A stretch of DNA of 64,000 nt from Carnegiea gigantea (Eukaryota > Streptophyta > Magnoliopsida > Caryophyllales > Cactaceae). Each line of letters begins with the position of its first letter. Position 1 is the first letter of the stretch. Of this stretch, positions 11,829-24,305 are shown in pieces. The position numbers were made by a program, and so were the translations under genes. The DNA lies in the NCBI GenBank assembly GCA_029747015.1, contig JAKOGI010000005.1:2278191-2342190 (forward strand), read 5' to 3'. A model generated the notes under the pieces. That model saw only the letters and a program-made list of their open reading frames with translations. It did not search any database and was not told the origin of the DNA.

Positions 11829-14800
11829 TCAGCCCAAAACTCTTCTTAAATCAGCTTTTTGTTCCTCGGTAAGCCTTGATGGGTACTTGACGTCAAATTT
11901 GATCCTCAAGTTGCCTCTCTTATGGGGTTCTTTTGAGATCGGCATGCCTTCATTAGGTATAATCATCTCATACCCAGGCTTCATGATATCGGTAACTGGG
12001 ATGATGAGATTTCTTCCATCCAGGGTTGTCAGTTCGAGGTTCTTGCCAGTGAGGGCCTCCAGAAGAGTTATCTCCTGATCAACCATCAAATCATTACCAT
12101 CCCTCCGATAGACACCATGGGGTTTCTCATCAATCACAAAAATAAGGTCTGATGGTATGACACCAGGCTCCTGGTTACCCTTCTCAGGGAAAGTGATCTT
12201 TGTCCCTCTCTTCCAGCCCGGTTTTACATCAATCGTAAGTATCTCCTCCACAGTCCGAGTCTTACTGCAAAATCAGATTCCAGAAACTTCAAAACAAAGT
12301 TGGAACTTGGAGCAGAAGTAAAAATATGGAAGAGAGACAATTGTGAACACCGATAAATGTTACAATGATTTAATCTACAGGGCTTTTTTGGGAAGGGGGG
12401 GCTTAGAATGTAAAATTCATGCAAAGGGCATGCTGAAACACCAGAAGCACCGGTTCATTTCTCTTTCATGCACACAAGTAAACTACTACGCTGGGGCCAG
12501 AAGGACTAAATAGAGGGGCAGAGACAGATCAGAATTCAAAGATTGAATCCAACATCTACAGACAACAATATTTGTTGCAGAGTCGAAGACATTTCTTGGA
12601 AGAGACAAAACAAGTAATAAACCAAATTTCTTTAGCAGGGAGCACCTGTAGGACACGTTTTGATGGTATTATGCGAGGCAAATGGAAAGAGTGGTAAATG
12701 TCAATGTTCAATGCTTCCCTCTAACCAAAAACTAATCACTGAAACTGCAATCACAATCATAAAATCCCCCAACACCAATCCAATCATCAGAAAAATAACT
12801 ACATCCTAGAATTACTAACCATCAGAAGACAACCCATCAATTATGAAAAAGAGACCCCAGAGTTCCAACTGCCCCAAACTCCATCTCAGGGGTAAGACTG
12901 CCAACATTTGCACTTGCCCAGACCCTAACTAGGTGGATCCAAACTAGATGATCTCACTGTTATTGTAAGCCCCAGAATTCATACAGCCACCAATACATGC
13001 TTCTTCAAATTAGGAGGAGTGGGTTTCCTTTCCTTTTTCCTGTTACATGAAGCGATTGGGTCGAAGTTTCTGATCTCACTTGATACCACCTTAACAACCT
13101 TAAAAGTGAAACTACTATAGGCCACTAAACCCATCACACTCACCAGTGTCATATCAGAACACATACGACTTAGCATCATATCCTGTCTTTTTAAAACAAA
13201 AAGTACAGAGATGTTCTTTTCTTTTTGGCAGCCACCACTAAAAGCCCAATAGACTTGTATTAACTTCAGCTGAAGGGACTCAAGGGAAGGCAGAAGGTGA
13301 AAGGCTGGATCCATAGCTTCAAATACACATTTCACAAAAACGAATGAAAATAATGATGGCCCCAAAAGATAGTGACATGAAGGAAGATGTGAGAAACTAG
13401 AGCAGGATGTGAACCCAATTGCAAAGATCTGTCAAAGAATATCACCACAAATTGCATACAACTGATCTCGGAGTTGAGCACCATCTTCCTAAAACAATGA
13501 AGGAAAAGAAAGGTTTGCAAATAGCCAATAAACAATGTATCACCAGAGATAAGTGCCAAGCCTCCTATTTTCTCAGGCAACAGTCATGACTCAGTCAAGT
13601 TTGCCACATTCCTTGCTACTCCGTGAACATAGGATCAAATAGAAATTAGAAACATGACACATGTCAAGTTTACTGGAAGTCCATAAGAAACAAAACCACC
13701 AAAATGCCCACAACCACTAACAGGATCAGTGCCAGCTGAATCCACAAACAATGACTGAAGCTCCCCCCAAAAGTTCTCTGGGATCAAAGCTATTACTAGT
13801 CTAACCATAACAGACAAAAACCCAGGAATTGCACAGATGAAGCATGTAAGCTCAACCTCTATCACCTACTAACAGAAGTCTAATAAGAGGTACCAACATA
13901 GTAGAATCAATAGCACTAACATGAAGATCCACACTTCAGGATTTCAACACAATACCCAATGATTTAAAACAGTGACTACACCATCTAGACATTCTCATCA
14001 TGATTAACCATGTAATATCGAGGGGAAATCCCAAAGTTTCCATCATTTTCACATGCCAATCTGTTCCATTTTGTGGACTTGCTGGCACATGCTGAATCAC
14101 TCTCACGCAAATTTTTTCGACTCGAATTATAGTGAACCAAAGCAAAATTTCACACTAAACAGTCTCGTATGTCATTTCTACACTCTACAGAGTGGACACT
14201 GAAAGATCATTAATTCACGGTCCAAAAGGAACAAACTCTCTGCAATGCAGTTCAAGGGTAGCGATCAACTCCACCTACGTAAAGTAAGACTTCAGGGCAT
14301 AGATTATATTTTGTTTTGAATCTGCATAATCATGGAAATGTCAAGGGGTCTCATGCTAACCGCACTAAAACAACTGGGCAGTTAATAGTCCGAATAAACT
14401 ATTACAGGGAAAAAAAAACTAATAGATAAGAGTTCAACACATCTCTTTAGCTAAACCATTCTACAAAGCCCACATATATTCATGTACGCTTCAGCAATAG
14501 TAACCCTAAGTGTTCTCAACAACGCACCAAATCATCTCAACTCTACCTCAATAGCATCTTCTAAAAACTCCCAACAGACATGGCAGCAGTTCTCAGAAAG
14601 CTACCACCATACTGCATTTATAATAAACTAAAATAAAATAGACTAAATGAATACCATCTCACACTAGGAAAGCTAAGGTAAGGTTCGAAGTAAGCAGCTT
14701 ATGCTGAGTTGTAAAGTGGTTGTTTCCATCAAATCTTAGTTTTAAAACCATTGCCTACTACTGCTCCACATGCCCCCCCCCCCCCCAAAAAAAAAAACAC

Positions 14801-17800
14801 ACAAAAGAAAAACCAAAAAAAGGAACTTGGCAGCTTAGTAGTACGGCACTTTCGCTGAGATCAGCATAATCCACACGTAAATTTGCCCACAACTGAAATT
14901 TCACCAGCCTTAAAAGTGTTTTAGCATTGCATATGTCATCACTGGTGTAAACATAGCATGCCATAACAAATCCACACCTGTCAAACGGCCCTCTCCCAAA
15001 AAGATTTGTTGGGGAGGGGGGTGAGGGGAACAAAGCAAATGTAACGGAAAGGAAAGATGATCCTTGCCACCGAACTATGTTCACAAGGAGTTGAAGACAT
15101 ATTGATAATCAGATTCTGAAATAATTCAAAGACTGATTATGAAAGGAAACAAGCATCAAAGAAATAGAATGGTTGGATAGCTTGATGGAGTGTTCAACAA
15201 ACGCCAGAGGCACTGCATGAGGTTACATTACAAGAGTTAGGTGCAAAAGAGAACAGACTAGCAAACAATCAAAAAGTCAATGAAGATGTGACAGAAGCAG
15301 CACCCATGAATAGAGAGCTTAGAGCATGTTTTTCACTTACCCACCAACGAACTGGTCTGATGGGCTTACAATCCTTTGCCTCATCCAACACCAATCAAGA
15401 TTGGAGCTTGTTTCTCCCAACTACCAGCTGGTTTGGATGGTTACACTAAATTATGACTCATCAAAACCGTTTACTTCTGTCCCTCTTGTCGTCCATAATG
15501 TCACAAAGTTACTCAAATCCTATAATCACGCTAATTAGGCACAACTCTTAGAATCCGACACGAGCGCATGTCCAGGCAACCTATTCACACCTGGTACTTT
15601 GCATGTTTTTGGTTGACAATAGCTGACGAGAGCCTACCCTCATTTTGGAGGGCTAAGGTACAACAATGGGGCGACATAACAAGGCCTGGCAACATATAAT
15701 ACACCTCTCAATGATCTCAAGTTTACTACATAATTTTGCCATTATTAAGCACAATCCAACCCTTCTTTTTCTGCCTCGGCACATCACATTCTCATTCCAT
15801 ACACAGATCACACTAGCACAGCATATGATTAACATATGCAAAAATAAATAAATTGATCAATATAAGAGAATTTTCTCCCAGAACCAATCAGAAGAGTGAA
15901 CATCATAATCAAGAGACATTCACTATGGATCCTCTGCATTCTTGTTGCCTTCCCCCTCCTCCCCTTCGATAAGGAATATAATATTCTTGAATAAACCGAA
16001 AAGAACCGATGCAAGAAAGTATCCTAGAAAAGCTAGTTAAAAGTACTTGCAAAATACAGAGCTATAGACAAACTGAACTACTTGCAACAAAGAAGAACAA
16101 GAATCCTCCTTGACTCAAAATACAAAGTCTTCATCTACTTACAGTTTGTGTGCTTAGGAGATGTATCTACTCTGTGAGGACTTTTCGATTTCTCTCTGTC
16201 CATGAAAAAAATGATAGCCCTGACAAGCTAATATTTGATTCCAAACACTCAAAGCTCAATATTGCTTATTAACCCATTGTTCTTTTCATAATTTCCACAT
16301 TAAAATTTACTTTTCCAGTTTCTACTCATCCACCCCAACCAAAGAAAAAAGAACAAAAATAATAAAAATACTTCCCAAAATTTCTCAGGTTTACTCCAGC
16401 AGCCATATAACCGTCATCAAAAATGGTAATTGGGCACAACATAATCCAAACTCTGTGGCTCAATGCTATATGGCTACTTCAGCTTCCTCCTAGTTCCAAT
16501 CTTAAACTATAGACTCAACCAAGAATTTCCAACTCAACCAATCACAAGACAATACTCAACCACAGGAAGGAAAATATAGCGCATATACAAAAACATAATT
16601 AAACAGGGCAATCTATCACCATCTCCAGTAACTTCCCAGCCATAGATAAGCCACAATTCACACCAAAGTTTATAAAACCAATCTAGAAAACTTGACATTG
16701 AGCTGGCAGCAGCCTAATAGACTATAACCAAAAATCGTGGCCTACAGTTAGTCATCCTAACCATTCAATCAGCTTCCTAAATTATGACATATTTCCTGTA
16801 AAGCTGAGATTTTATAACCACAAAAGAATTAAGATTTCAACAGGAAGCAATCAGACTTTTAAAGGCCCAACATGGGCACTATCAGAAGTTGATCATTGGA
16901 ATAACATACACAACTACCTTTTATGCATTAAGCTTTGGGTTTTTCCCTTTTGTCTGTTCGCTTCTCTTTTAGCTCTTTATACACTCAGGCATGAGTCACA
17001 AATATCAAGGCTATTGTTGTGTAATCCATGAACCACTCATCAATTATAGGACATATGCTTGGTCAGCCAAATGCTTGAGTTAAATGCTCCAAATGCTCTC
17101 CATCAATTCGCACTAGTCCCAATTCCCAGCCGTCTCTCAGAGTTGATCTACCAAAATATCATTAACAGAGCATTACATGGAATCAAAAACTGAATATTCT
17201 GACCGGTGCCCACAATTCCAATAATGAATTTGGTTTTTATCAGCCGTGTACTCAGCCTATGATGCAGTTACACTTTTAAACTTACCTTTTTTGGGACCCT
17301 CTCAACCGTACAAAACCTGCAGTTTGTGGAAATCCATCAATTGCAACCATAAATTTCATGGAAGTTCACTTCATAGTCACTGATGATTGATGAACTACTG
17401 ACTTTCACCACTTGAGCAACCACAAAATCACACATCAGCAAGAAAAGAACTTCCTATTATCCAATTTCAATATACATCATTGGCTGTGCTAAATTCCGAG
17501 CTTGATGTATGATGTATCCTCACAACATCCAAAAGTTCCTAGACCCATACAATAACGTCCACCTTAATAAAGCACAAATCACACGGAGATAGTCCCAATT
17601 GGAAGCACCTCTCATTTCCACCATTTTTAAGAAACTCCCAAAACCATGTCAAATTAATGCAAAACTACAATATCATACCGACATGCATATGGCCATCACA
17701 CCCATTAGAGTATTAAATCCAAATTGCACCAATCAGCTGCTCAACTACCATTTCACGACAAACAGATCCATGCACAGGACCCTCAAACAACACAAACAAC

Positions 17801-18457
17801 TCATTCCATTGCCCAAAAAAGGAACCAAAAAAAAAAGAAGATCGGAAAACATACATACCCAGTAACATCGATGATAGTCCTAGAAATCTTCATTTTCTTC
17901 TTGGCCCCTTTATACAAATCCTCCAAACTACACGGTAAAGAATTCTCCACCGGCGGCGCCTTCCTCTGTGGCCCTGCTCCGGCTCCACTGTGGGACCCAG
18001 TCGAATAGGCCCCACCACCATTCGACGTTCGAAAGAACCCATCTCTAAACGCCCTACCCCTACTAGCCCTTCCACCATGGTTCGAATTCCCTTCCCCAAA
18101 CAACTCCGCATAAATATCGTCCGCATCCCTAGGGTTAAACCGAAAAGAAGGGTTAGCCTGGTGTCGTTGGCGGTGGTGGGAGGCACTAGCACCGCCGTGA
18201 GAGGCGGAGGGAGGCGGCGGAACCTGGCCGGACTTCAAGGCCTCCTCGCCGTAAAGATCGTAGATCTGGCGCTTCTGGGGGTCGCTGAGAACGTCGTAAG
18301 CTTCAGAGATCTGCTTGAATTTGGCCTCTGCTTCACTCTTGTTGTTAGGGTTCTTGTCGGGGTGCCAAATTATCGCCAATCGACGATATGCTTTCCGGAG
18401 ATCATCATCACTGGCATTGCGATTGACCTTGAGAATGTTGTAGTAGTCTACCCCCAT
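11829..18457 (-). CDS. type II DnaJ/Hsp40 co-chaperone (DNAJB-like)
   Basis: Two exons, 18457-17859 and 12264-11829, give a 344-residue protein. The join uses a GTATGT donor and a TTTTGCAG acceptor and keeps frame. The J domain occupies about residues 1-70, with the HPD motif at 32-34 that stimulates Hsp70 ATPase. A Gly/Ser/Phe-rich linker with HHRQ and NHGGRAS stretches follows to about 170, then the two beta-rich substrate-binding domains ([28 protein letters not shown]) to the end. There is no CxxCxGxG zinc finger, so this is class B rather than class A. Length fits plant SIS1/DNAJB13-like proteins, which are cytosolic or nuclear Hsp70 partners. The MGVDYYNIL start is canonical. A CAG/CAT repeat and an overlapping upstream ORF sit just before it. 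The intron of 5,594 bp is unusually long for this family. Confidence 0.95.
12265..17858 (-). other. 5.6-kb intron of the DnaJ gene
   Basis: The intron starts GTATGT and ends TTTTGCAG on the minus strand. It has less extreme AT content than the intergenic DNA and contains C14/A11 at 14773-14797. Frames inside it (60-130 codons) show no recognisable family and no splice-compatible extension. I see no nested gene. Confidence 0.75.
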
Positions 18458-18470
18458 TCGAGACTGATAC

Positions 18471-18502
<32 letters not shown>

Positions 18503-18530
18503 ATGATCTTTCTATCTCCTCAAAAGGCAT
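18408..18530 (-). other. 40-codon uORF overlapping the DnaJ start
   Basis: An ATG at 18530, 73 bases upstream of the DnaJ ATG, opens a different frame that runs 40 codons and ends inside the J-domain coding sequence. The trinucleotide repeat is read in this frame as Ser5-Ala7. The context of its ATG is weak (T at -3). It acts only if transcription starts upstream of 18530, which is likely but not shown. Confidence 0.45.
18471..18506 (-). repeat. CAT/CAG trinucleotide repeat in DnaJ leader
   Basis: On the coding strand a run of CAT triplets passes into a run of CAG triplets about 14 bases before the DnaJ start codon. Such runs are length-variable. Confidence 0.85.
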
Positions 18531-18541
18531 CAAAGCTTTAG

Positions 18542-19912
18542 GAGGAGGGTTTGAATCTTTGGGTGGTTTACCGTTGGTGAGTGAGGAGAGAGAAAGAGAC
18601 AGAGAGAATAAGATGGGTGGGAGAGAGGAGAGCAGAGGCGATGTGAGGAAGACGTGCGAGCATGTCAGGGGTGGAGACGAGATGGACTTCCCCAATGGGT
18701 GGTTCGGATCTTTCTTTTTGGATTCGGGTCAAGGGCACGACGGATCATGTGATGTGAATGCGATCAGTCAGTTGCGTACACATACATGGAAGGAAACAGG
18801 TTGCCCTTTTCTTTTTCTTTTTTTTCTGGCGACGTTGAACGAGAAAAAACAATCCCATTTTTTGGATACTAAATAAAAATAATTGTTGATTTTTAAATTT
18901 GACATTAAACATGTCAACTTTAAAAAGAAATTTATTTTTAAAAAATCACCGGTGAATCAAGAACGCTTTATGTTAGCAAAAAAATTGAGGAAAATATATA
19001 CTTTCACATTATATATATTATAGGAGAAAGACAGTATTTGTCATTATTTTAATACTTCCAACAATGTGAACTCTTTTTTTTTTTGCTTTCGGTTGACAGA
19101 ACTATGTGAACTCTTCATTTTAGTTATTGTGGCTTCTCTAATGCATGAAAGGATATATTAAATTCACAATTGCTCACATACATTTGATATGATATTTGCT
19201 CCAAAATAATAATTTAAAGTAGATGACAAAAGTTGACATCAAAATATTATATTTCACTCTTGATAATTGAAGAAAGTGTATAAAAATTATAGGTTTCGGG
19301 TTGAAAGGGTCCTAATACATGTCGGTTTTTTCGATTAGGTTTTGGATCAAAATGAAGTGAGTACTCAAGATTTATTAATTAGTTATAGTGGTATGATTCG
19401 TGTTGGTCCAAACTAATTTAAGTTATAATGGTATGATTCGAGCTGGTCGTCAAAACTAATTCGAATATTTTTCTTTAATCTAGCGGAGTAGCAATAGATC
19501 TAGCCAAATAATATTCAGTTTTATGAAAGTTTTTCCTATAAACATACCTATTTAAGATATTTCAAATTAAAGTGAAACTCTATATATACATACTTGCCAT
19601 CAAAATGTCGTATTTGTTCATGATAGTATACACGTGTAAGGCAGATAGACTTTGAAAAGGATTTCTTCAAAATTGATGCTTGGATTATCAAATCAAGTAC
19701 TACAATTGTGGGTCTTCGTTCATTTTTCAATATTGAAGATGTAACAATAGTCTCATCTTGTGAACTAGAAACATCAGAAAAGATTAATGACTGCTAGCAA
19801 ACATCAGTTTAGCTCTGTTACATTCACCTTTGTTCATGAAAATTCAATGCCATTATCAGTTTAATAATTCCATTAATTCTAATCAACATGATTTCAATCC
19901 CCCAACTATTAG
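18542..19912. other. promoter side of DnaJ and intergenic DNA
   Basis: The first ~250 bases are purine-rich on the plus strand (CT-rich on the DnaJ coding strand), as in plant leaders. An imperfect 44-bp direct repeat lies at about 19379-19467 (TGGTATGATTCG twice). No other gene is seen. Confidence 0.5.
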
Positions 19913-21376
19913 CTAGCTTTTGTGAAGTCCTTGTGAAGCCGCAGCAATTGTACAATCAACTTGTTTAAACCCAATTCTTTCTTTCCCTAGATCGTAAATG
20001 ACTTCAACATTTTGCTGTTGAAAGCTCCCAAACACCGCGGCTGGCCCGCCTTCTTCTTCATCATCCTCATCCATGCCTTGGTATAGCAAGCATATCACCA
20101 CGGTCGAGTTGCTTGGTGGTCTGATTGCATAGAAATGGTTAGCGTTGGGCAAAACAAGGGTCACATTGTCCATGAAATGGAATGTTATGGAGGGGAGCTC
20201 ATTGTCGTCCATGCAAATCGTGGCATTATTGCTAGGGCATGGTATCTTGTAGCATAAGTCAAACTCGGTTTGAGCTTCTTGGTCTGTGGCTCGAGGATAT
20301 TGTATGATTGATTGGAGGTCTGAAAGGAGCTCAGAGTAGAAGGGTTTGGGTAGGTGGGTGTAGGTGGTTCCTGAATCGATCATCATCCCCCCATTTCCCT
20401 CGGCATCGAACTCTCTCAAGTTAGTTGGGGCTTGTTTCATGCTTGCATTTCCTACGGTGATGCCCTCTAGGCCAATGTAGTAGTAGTTAGGGTATTCAAG
20501 GTTGGCTAGCAACGGGGTGAATTGGGATGAATTTTCCAATGTAGTAAACATGTCGCCAAGGATCAAAAGGCTCGATACATTGGGGTTACTTGCAAATTTG
20601 AAAGACAAAGCAATGGGAGAAACCAGATTGTAGAAACCCTAGTTGTGCTGGTAGTGATAGAGGACCCCTCCCAAATCCTGCTATCCCTAAAGGCTCTCTA
20701 TGAGTAGATCCTACACATCCAAAATGGAACAGTTGTACGTCCCTTGTGACATTCAGGTTATCATCGTGTACCCTAAGGATGTCTTTGGTTAATGTCCCTA
20801 CTACAACTCCTTCCCCATAGGTGTAGGCAAATGAAGGCATGGCCTCAAACAAGTGCGCTTAAGAAGGGTACTCATTGAACATCCAGCCATAACACATGGA
20901 TCATAAGGGTTGTCAGAATTATGGACATGTGTGCAAAATGGACTAGAGCATGATTCTCTACTAGAAGAAGATGAGTAAGAAGGAAAGAAACCACCCATTA
21001 ACTTACTAATCCTATAATATTGATCACATTCTGAGCAATCAAAGGTCAAATTCCCACAAGGCACCCAAGTAAGGTCGCTTCCAGTATCCATATAGACTTG
21101 TATGCCTTGTGGAGGAGTCCCTAGGTTAAGAGACATCAAATATCCATCCCTAATTTCTCTCAGCTGTTCAACAACATCTGAAACAGGCTCTGATTGTATT
21201 TCAACCATCTTAGAAGTATTAGAGCTCTTCTGAGGAATGACATTTCTTGAATGAGTTATACCAAGAACAAGGTAACTAGGATTGTTGAACTTTGCTAGGG
21301 ATTGACAAGAATAAAACGCAGTAACCAAAAGCAAGAAGAGAGACACATTGATGAAGGAGGTTGGTAGCATGTTCAT
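19913..21376 (-). pseudogene. A1-family aspartic protease, two frameshifts
   Basis: The three frame segments are 21376 to about 20834, about 20850 to 20605, and about 20608 to 19913. Read consecutively they cover a complete intronless pepsin-like protease of about 480 residues. Features in order: a signal peptide (hydrophobic run ending near SCQSLA), the first catalytic motif DTGSDLTWV, the Cys-rich insert typical of plant atypical (nepenthesin-like) proteases, the second catalytic motif DSGTTYTHLP, and a C-terminal FGSFQQQNVEVIYDLG block. The frame is lost near 20834-20839, where one C seems missing, and again near 20603-20610, where two bases seem missing or one gained. Both breaks are in short homopolymer contexts. 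Everything else is conserved, so this is either a recent pseudogene or an intact gene with assembly indels. The family is closest to probable aspartyl proteases of the At4g16563 kind. Confidence 0.8.
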
Positions 21377-23062
21377 TGTATTTTGAACGAACTAATGTGA
21401 ATGTGTGCTTAATTAGGGTACCCTTAACGATCTAACTATAAATACTTAAAAAAGGTACAATTTAGGTGGCTATAGTTTGCATGGATGATAATTTGAAGAA
21501 GCAATTCTATTGGTGGACAACATAACCTACTATGCATATAGAAGACATATTCCGCATGCTTAATTTTATAATCGTTTGGCTTGGCTTGATCAGGAAAAAG
21601 GAAGTTTGGGCAGATCAAAACAAAAACCACAGGGTTGGCAGCTTGGGAGTCCTACAAAAATAGTAAACCCTTCCATTTAATTAAGCATGCATTAGGTTTA
21701 GGGTTTTGACTAAGTTATTCTTATATATGACTTAAGCACGCTATCAAGGGGCACTTCTTTTTATCACATAAGTAAATACTTGGTCCATGCTCATTTATTT
21801 ATATCAAAATGATTGTTCGAGAATCTCGATTAGAATGCATTATAAAATATTAATGATTGCCAATAAGAGTAGATGTAATTGATAAGGAAATAACATAATT
21901 ATCAAAAGGGATATGTGCTCAATTGATCAATTTTCGTTACTGATGATATGATGGTCTGAGTTTAGGTATAATCTGTAAGAACGCTTGCAATCGCTCTGCT
22001 GAAGTTCTTAAACTAGATGAAAACCTATTAATAGTTTAGTTTTTTAAGAACTATTGAGGATTATAGCAGCGAAATGCAGATATTGGGCCATAGACCTCCT
22101 TCTTCAACTACAATCTCCTTGTTCTACCCAATTGGTCAAGAAAAGCTCGAGCCTGTTATGACAAAAACGAATTGTTCTGCTGGTTGGTCGCTCAAAATCT
22201 TTGATCTCTGGGAGGAGGAAGCTTGGTATCAACTAGCAAATGAGAGGGGACTAGGTCTCGTGTAATGATATATAAAATTAAAATATTCTACCAAATTTAA
22301 GGGGAAAAAATATCAATACTGAATGCGTATATATGCTCAACACATGTCAATAGCTTTACCTTTGACAATTTTTTTCTGAACTATTATTGAGAATCTAACA
22401 TTCTTATATCACATACATCAATTTTTATACCATGCATCTTTTGGACATAAGATAAACTAACGAGATGTAACCTCGTGCTGGCTAGCACTAAGTAAACCCA
22501 CTTTATCTAGGGCTTCTTGTACTGGTTGTAGACACTAGATAGTGGCATTCACGTACTTGAACATGCAAGTTGACATGGAAATGACGCAGACTTCCCTCAA
22601 ATTCCGGCTAGTCCTTTGGGCCGACTGGCTTAGCTAACCATCGTGTGACAATCTTCATAGTCTTTTTGCCGCTTCTGAGAAATTAAAACTGTATTAGCGG
22701 ATAATTTAAGGGTTAATAAGTACAAGGTGTATTATTCGTTAGGAAATTAAAAGTGGGTGATGACTGATGGAAGTGAACTCTAGCCATGGATTCCACGGTG
22801 ATCATCCAGCAGTTAGTAGTGCCAGGCAGATCTTAACTACCTGTATTTTTGGCTAAATTATTATACATTGCATTTGACAACATTTATTGCACATTAAGAT
22901 TACTTTATGCCTTAAAAAGAAACCTATAATTATATCAAAGTATATAATAAAGCCGTCAATTTGTTTATTTGTATAGTCCTATCTGAGTTTCATAGGTCAA
23001 GTAGAGTTATGTAACATTTGAATTCAGATGTAGTAGTTATAATGCAACCCTTTTTTACAATA
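21377..23062. other. intergenic DNA, no gene seen
   Basis: Moderately AT-rich sequence upstream of the protease pseudogene. No frame here shows recognisable similarity or splice-compatible extension. Confidence 0.5.
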
Positions 23063-23069
23063 TATCAAC

Positions 23070-23112
23070 CCTGCGCAAGCGGGACTCACATTGAGAGGTG
23101 TTATTGTTGTTG
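23070..23112 (+). mobile_element. 5'-truncated SINE tail
   Basis: A 43-bp fragment matches the 3' end of the SINE at 40876-40993 (GCGGGACTCACATTGAGAGG followed by TTG repeats). It is bracketed by TATCAAC at 23063-23069 and 23113-23119, consistent with a 7-bp target duplication. Confidence 0.6.
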
Positions 23113-23496
23113 TATCAACTTATGATAATGAACACGCTCGCTCGTGCACAATTTACACACATATGCTATGTAACGACAATGATACCTAGCCTTATTAGCA
23201 AAGTTTGGAGATATTCAAAAAATAGACAGCTTTACCCATACGAACATCATGGCAATTTCACATACACATCCACACTACATATGAATAAATCTCATGAAGA
23301 ATCCCAAAAGACTTTTTTTTTAAAAATATAAAATATATGTTGTTATTACTATGATAATGTAAATCAGTTGAAATAAAAGTGGAATGTATAGGCATATAAT
23401 ATTATCACTCTCACAATTTCCAGAACAAGAAATAAAAATATGAACATGACTTTGTTTTTGAAATAAAAAATGTCTTTTGTTATTAATATGATACTT

Positions 23497-24087
23497 TAGG
23501 GGTATACAAAACCGGTTAACCGGAGTTTCAGATAACCGAAAATCAGTTAATCGGTTTTTCAGTTCAAAAAAATTCCGAACTGTAACCAAACTGAAAATTT
23601 CAGTTAACCATTTTTTGGTGAACCGAAATTTCGGTTAACCGTTTTTCGGTTAACCGAAAATTTTGGTTCATCCAAAACTCGAAAAACCGAACCGAAAATT
23701 GCGGTTAACTGGCTTTTCGGTTCGGTTACTGGTTAACTGTTTACAAATAATAAAAAACTTATACTTTGTTACCTAAATTTTTTATTTTTTTATGTTTAAA
23801 TTCATTTTATAAAAATTAAACTTTGGTTGCCATTTATAAATAATAGAAAAGTACACTTCCTTACCTAATTTTTTTATTTTTTACGTATAATTTTTTAAAA
23901 AATAAGATTATTTTTTGTTCGGTTAACCGCCGGTTAATCGAATTTTCAAATAGTCCAAACCGTAACCGAACCGAAAACAGAAAAAAATTTCGGTTTAGTT
24001 AACCGAACCTACTTTTTTGAAAAAATCGTTTAGTTAACCGATTTTCCAGTTCGATTTTTTTGATTTTAATTTTTTTTCACACCCCTA
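23497..24087. mobile_element. hAT-like non-autonomous element rich in GGTTAACC
   Basis: The left end TAGGGGTATACAAAACCGG and the right end (TAGGGGTGTGAAAA on the other strand) form short inverted repeats like those of plant hAT MITEs. The interior is built of AACCGAA, TTCGGTT and GGTTAACC palindromes around an AT-rich core. I counted about two dozen AACCG cores over both strands. No coding frame is present. A clear 8-bp target duplication was not found. Confidence 0.65.
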
Positions 24088-24172
24088 AGTGTAAAGCAGT
24101 CGAAACAAAAGTGGGACTTGTATACACCAATATTAATACATTATCACCTTTAAAGTTTCCAATGCAAGAAAT

Positions 24173-24176
24173 AAAA
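24173..24176 (-). terminator. Pol III T4 terminator of tRNA-Phe
   Basis: Four T residues on the minus strand begin about 10 bases after the tRNA 3' end, the minimal RNA polymerase III stop signal. Confidence 0.6.
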
Positions 24177-24185
24177 TTAAGACCA

Positions 24186-24210
24186 TGCGGTGAGCGTGGA
24201 TCGAACACGC

Positions 24211-24253
<43 letters not shown>

Positions 24254-24258
24254 CCCGC
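24186..24258 (-). tRNA. tRNA-Phe (GAA)
   Basis: A 73-nt gene on the minus strand. It starts GCGGGGATAGCTCAGTTGGG and has anticodon loop TGAAGAT (anticodon GAA), a T-arm containing GTTCGATCC, an acceptor stem closing with ...CACCGC, and A as discriminator. There is no intron, and no encoded CCA. As far as I recall it is identical to the common nuclear tRNA-Phe of plants. Box A and box B internal promoter sequences are intact. Confidence 0.97.
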
Positions 24259-24305
24259 CCGGTGACACTTTCCCTGTTAATTTATTTATTCACCCCACTG
24301 TTCTG

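Larger units (their letters stand above)
23339..24185 (+). repeat. diverged direct duplication interrupted by a transposon
   Basis: Copy 1 (about 23339-23450) and copy 2 (left part 23478-23496, right part 24088-24185) share words in the same order: TGTTATTA-TATGATA, GTAAA-CAGT-GAAA-AAAAGTGG, ATTATCAC and CAAGAAATAAAA. The hAT-like element at 23497-24087 lies exactly between the two parts of copy 2. Confidence 0.7.

Noticed and set aside
13332..15084. Several 60-130 codon frames in the DnaJ intron
   Set aside because: No recognisable domains, low-complexity or poly(C)-derived segments, and no splice-compatible partners.
17990..18541. 183-codon plus-strand frame opposite DnaJ exon 1
   Set aside because: An antisense shadow of a GC-rich J-domain exon. 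The Leu/Met run comes from the trinucleotide repeat.
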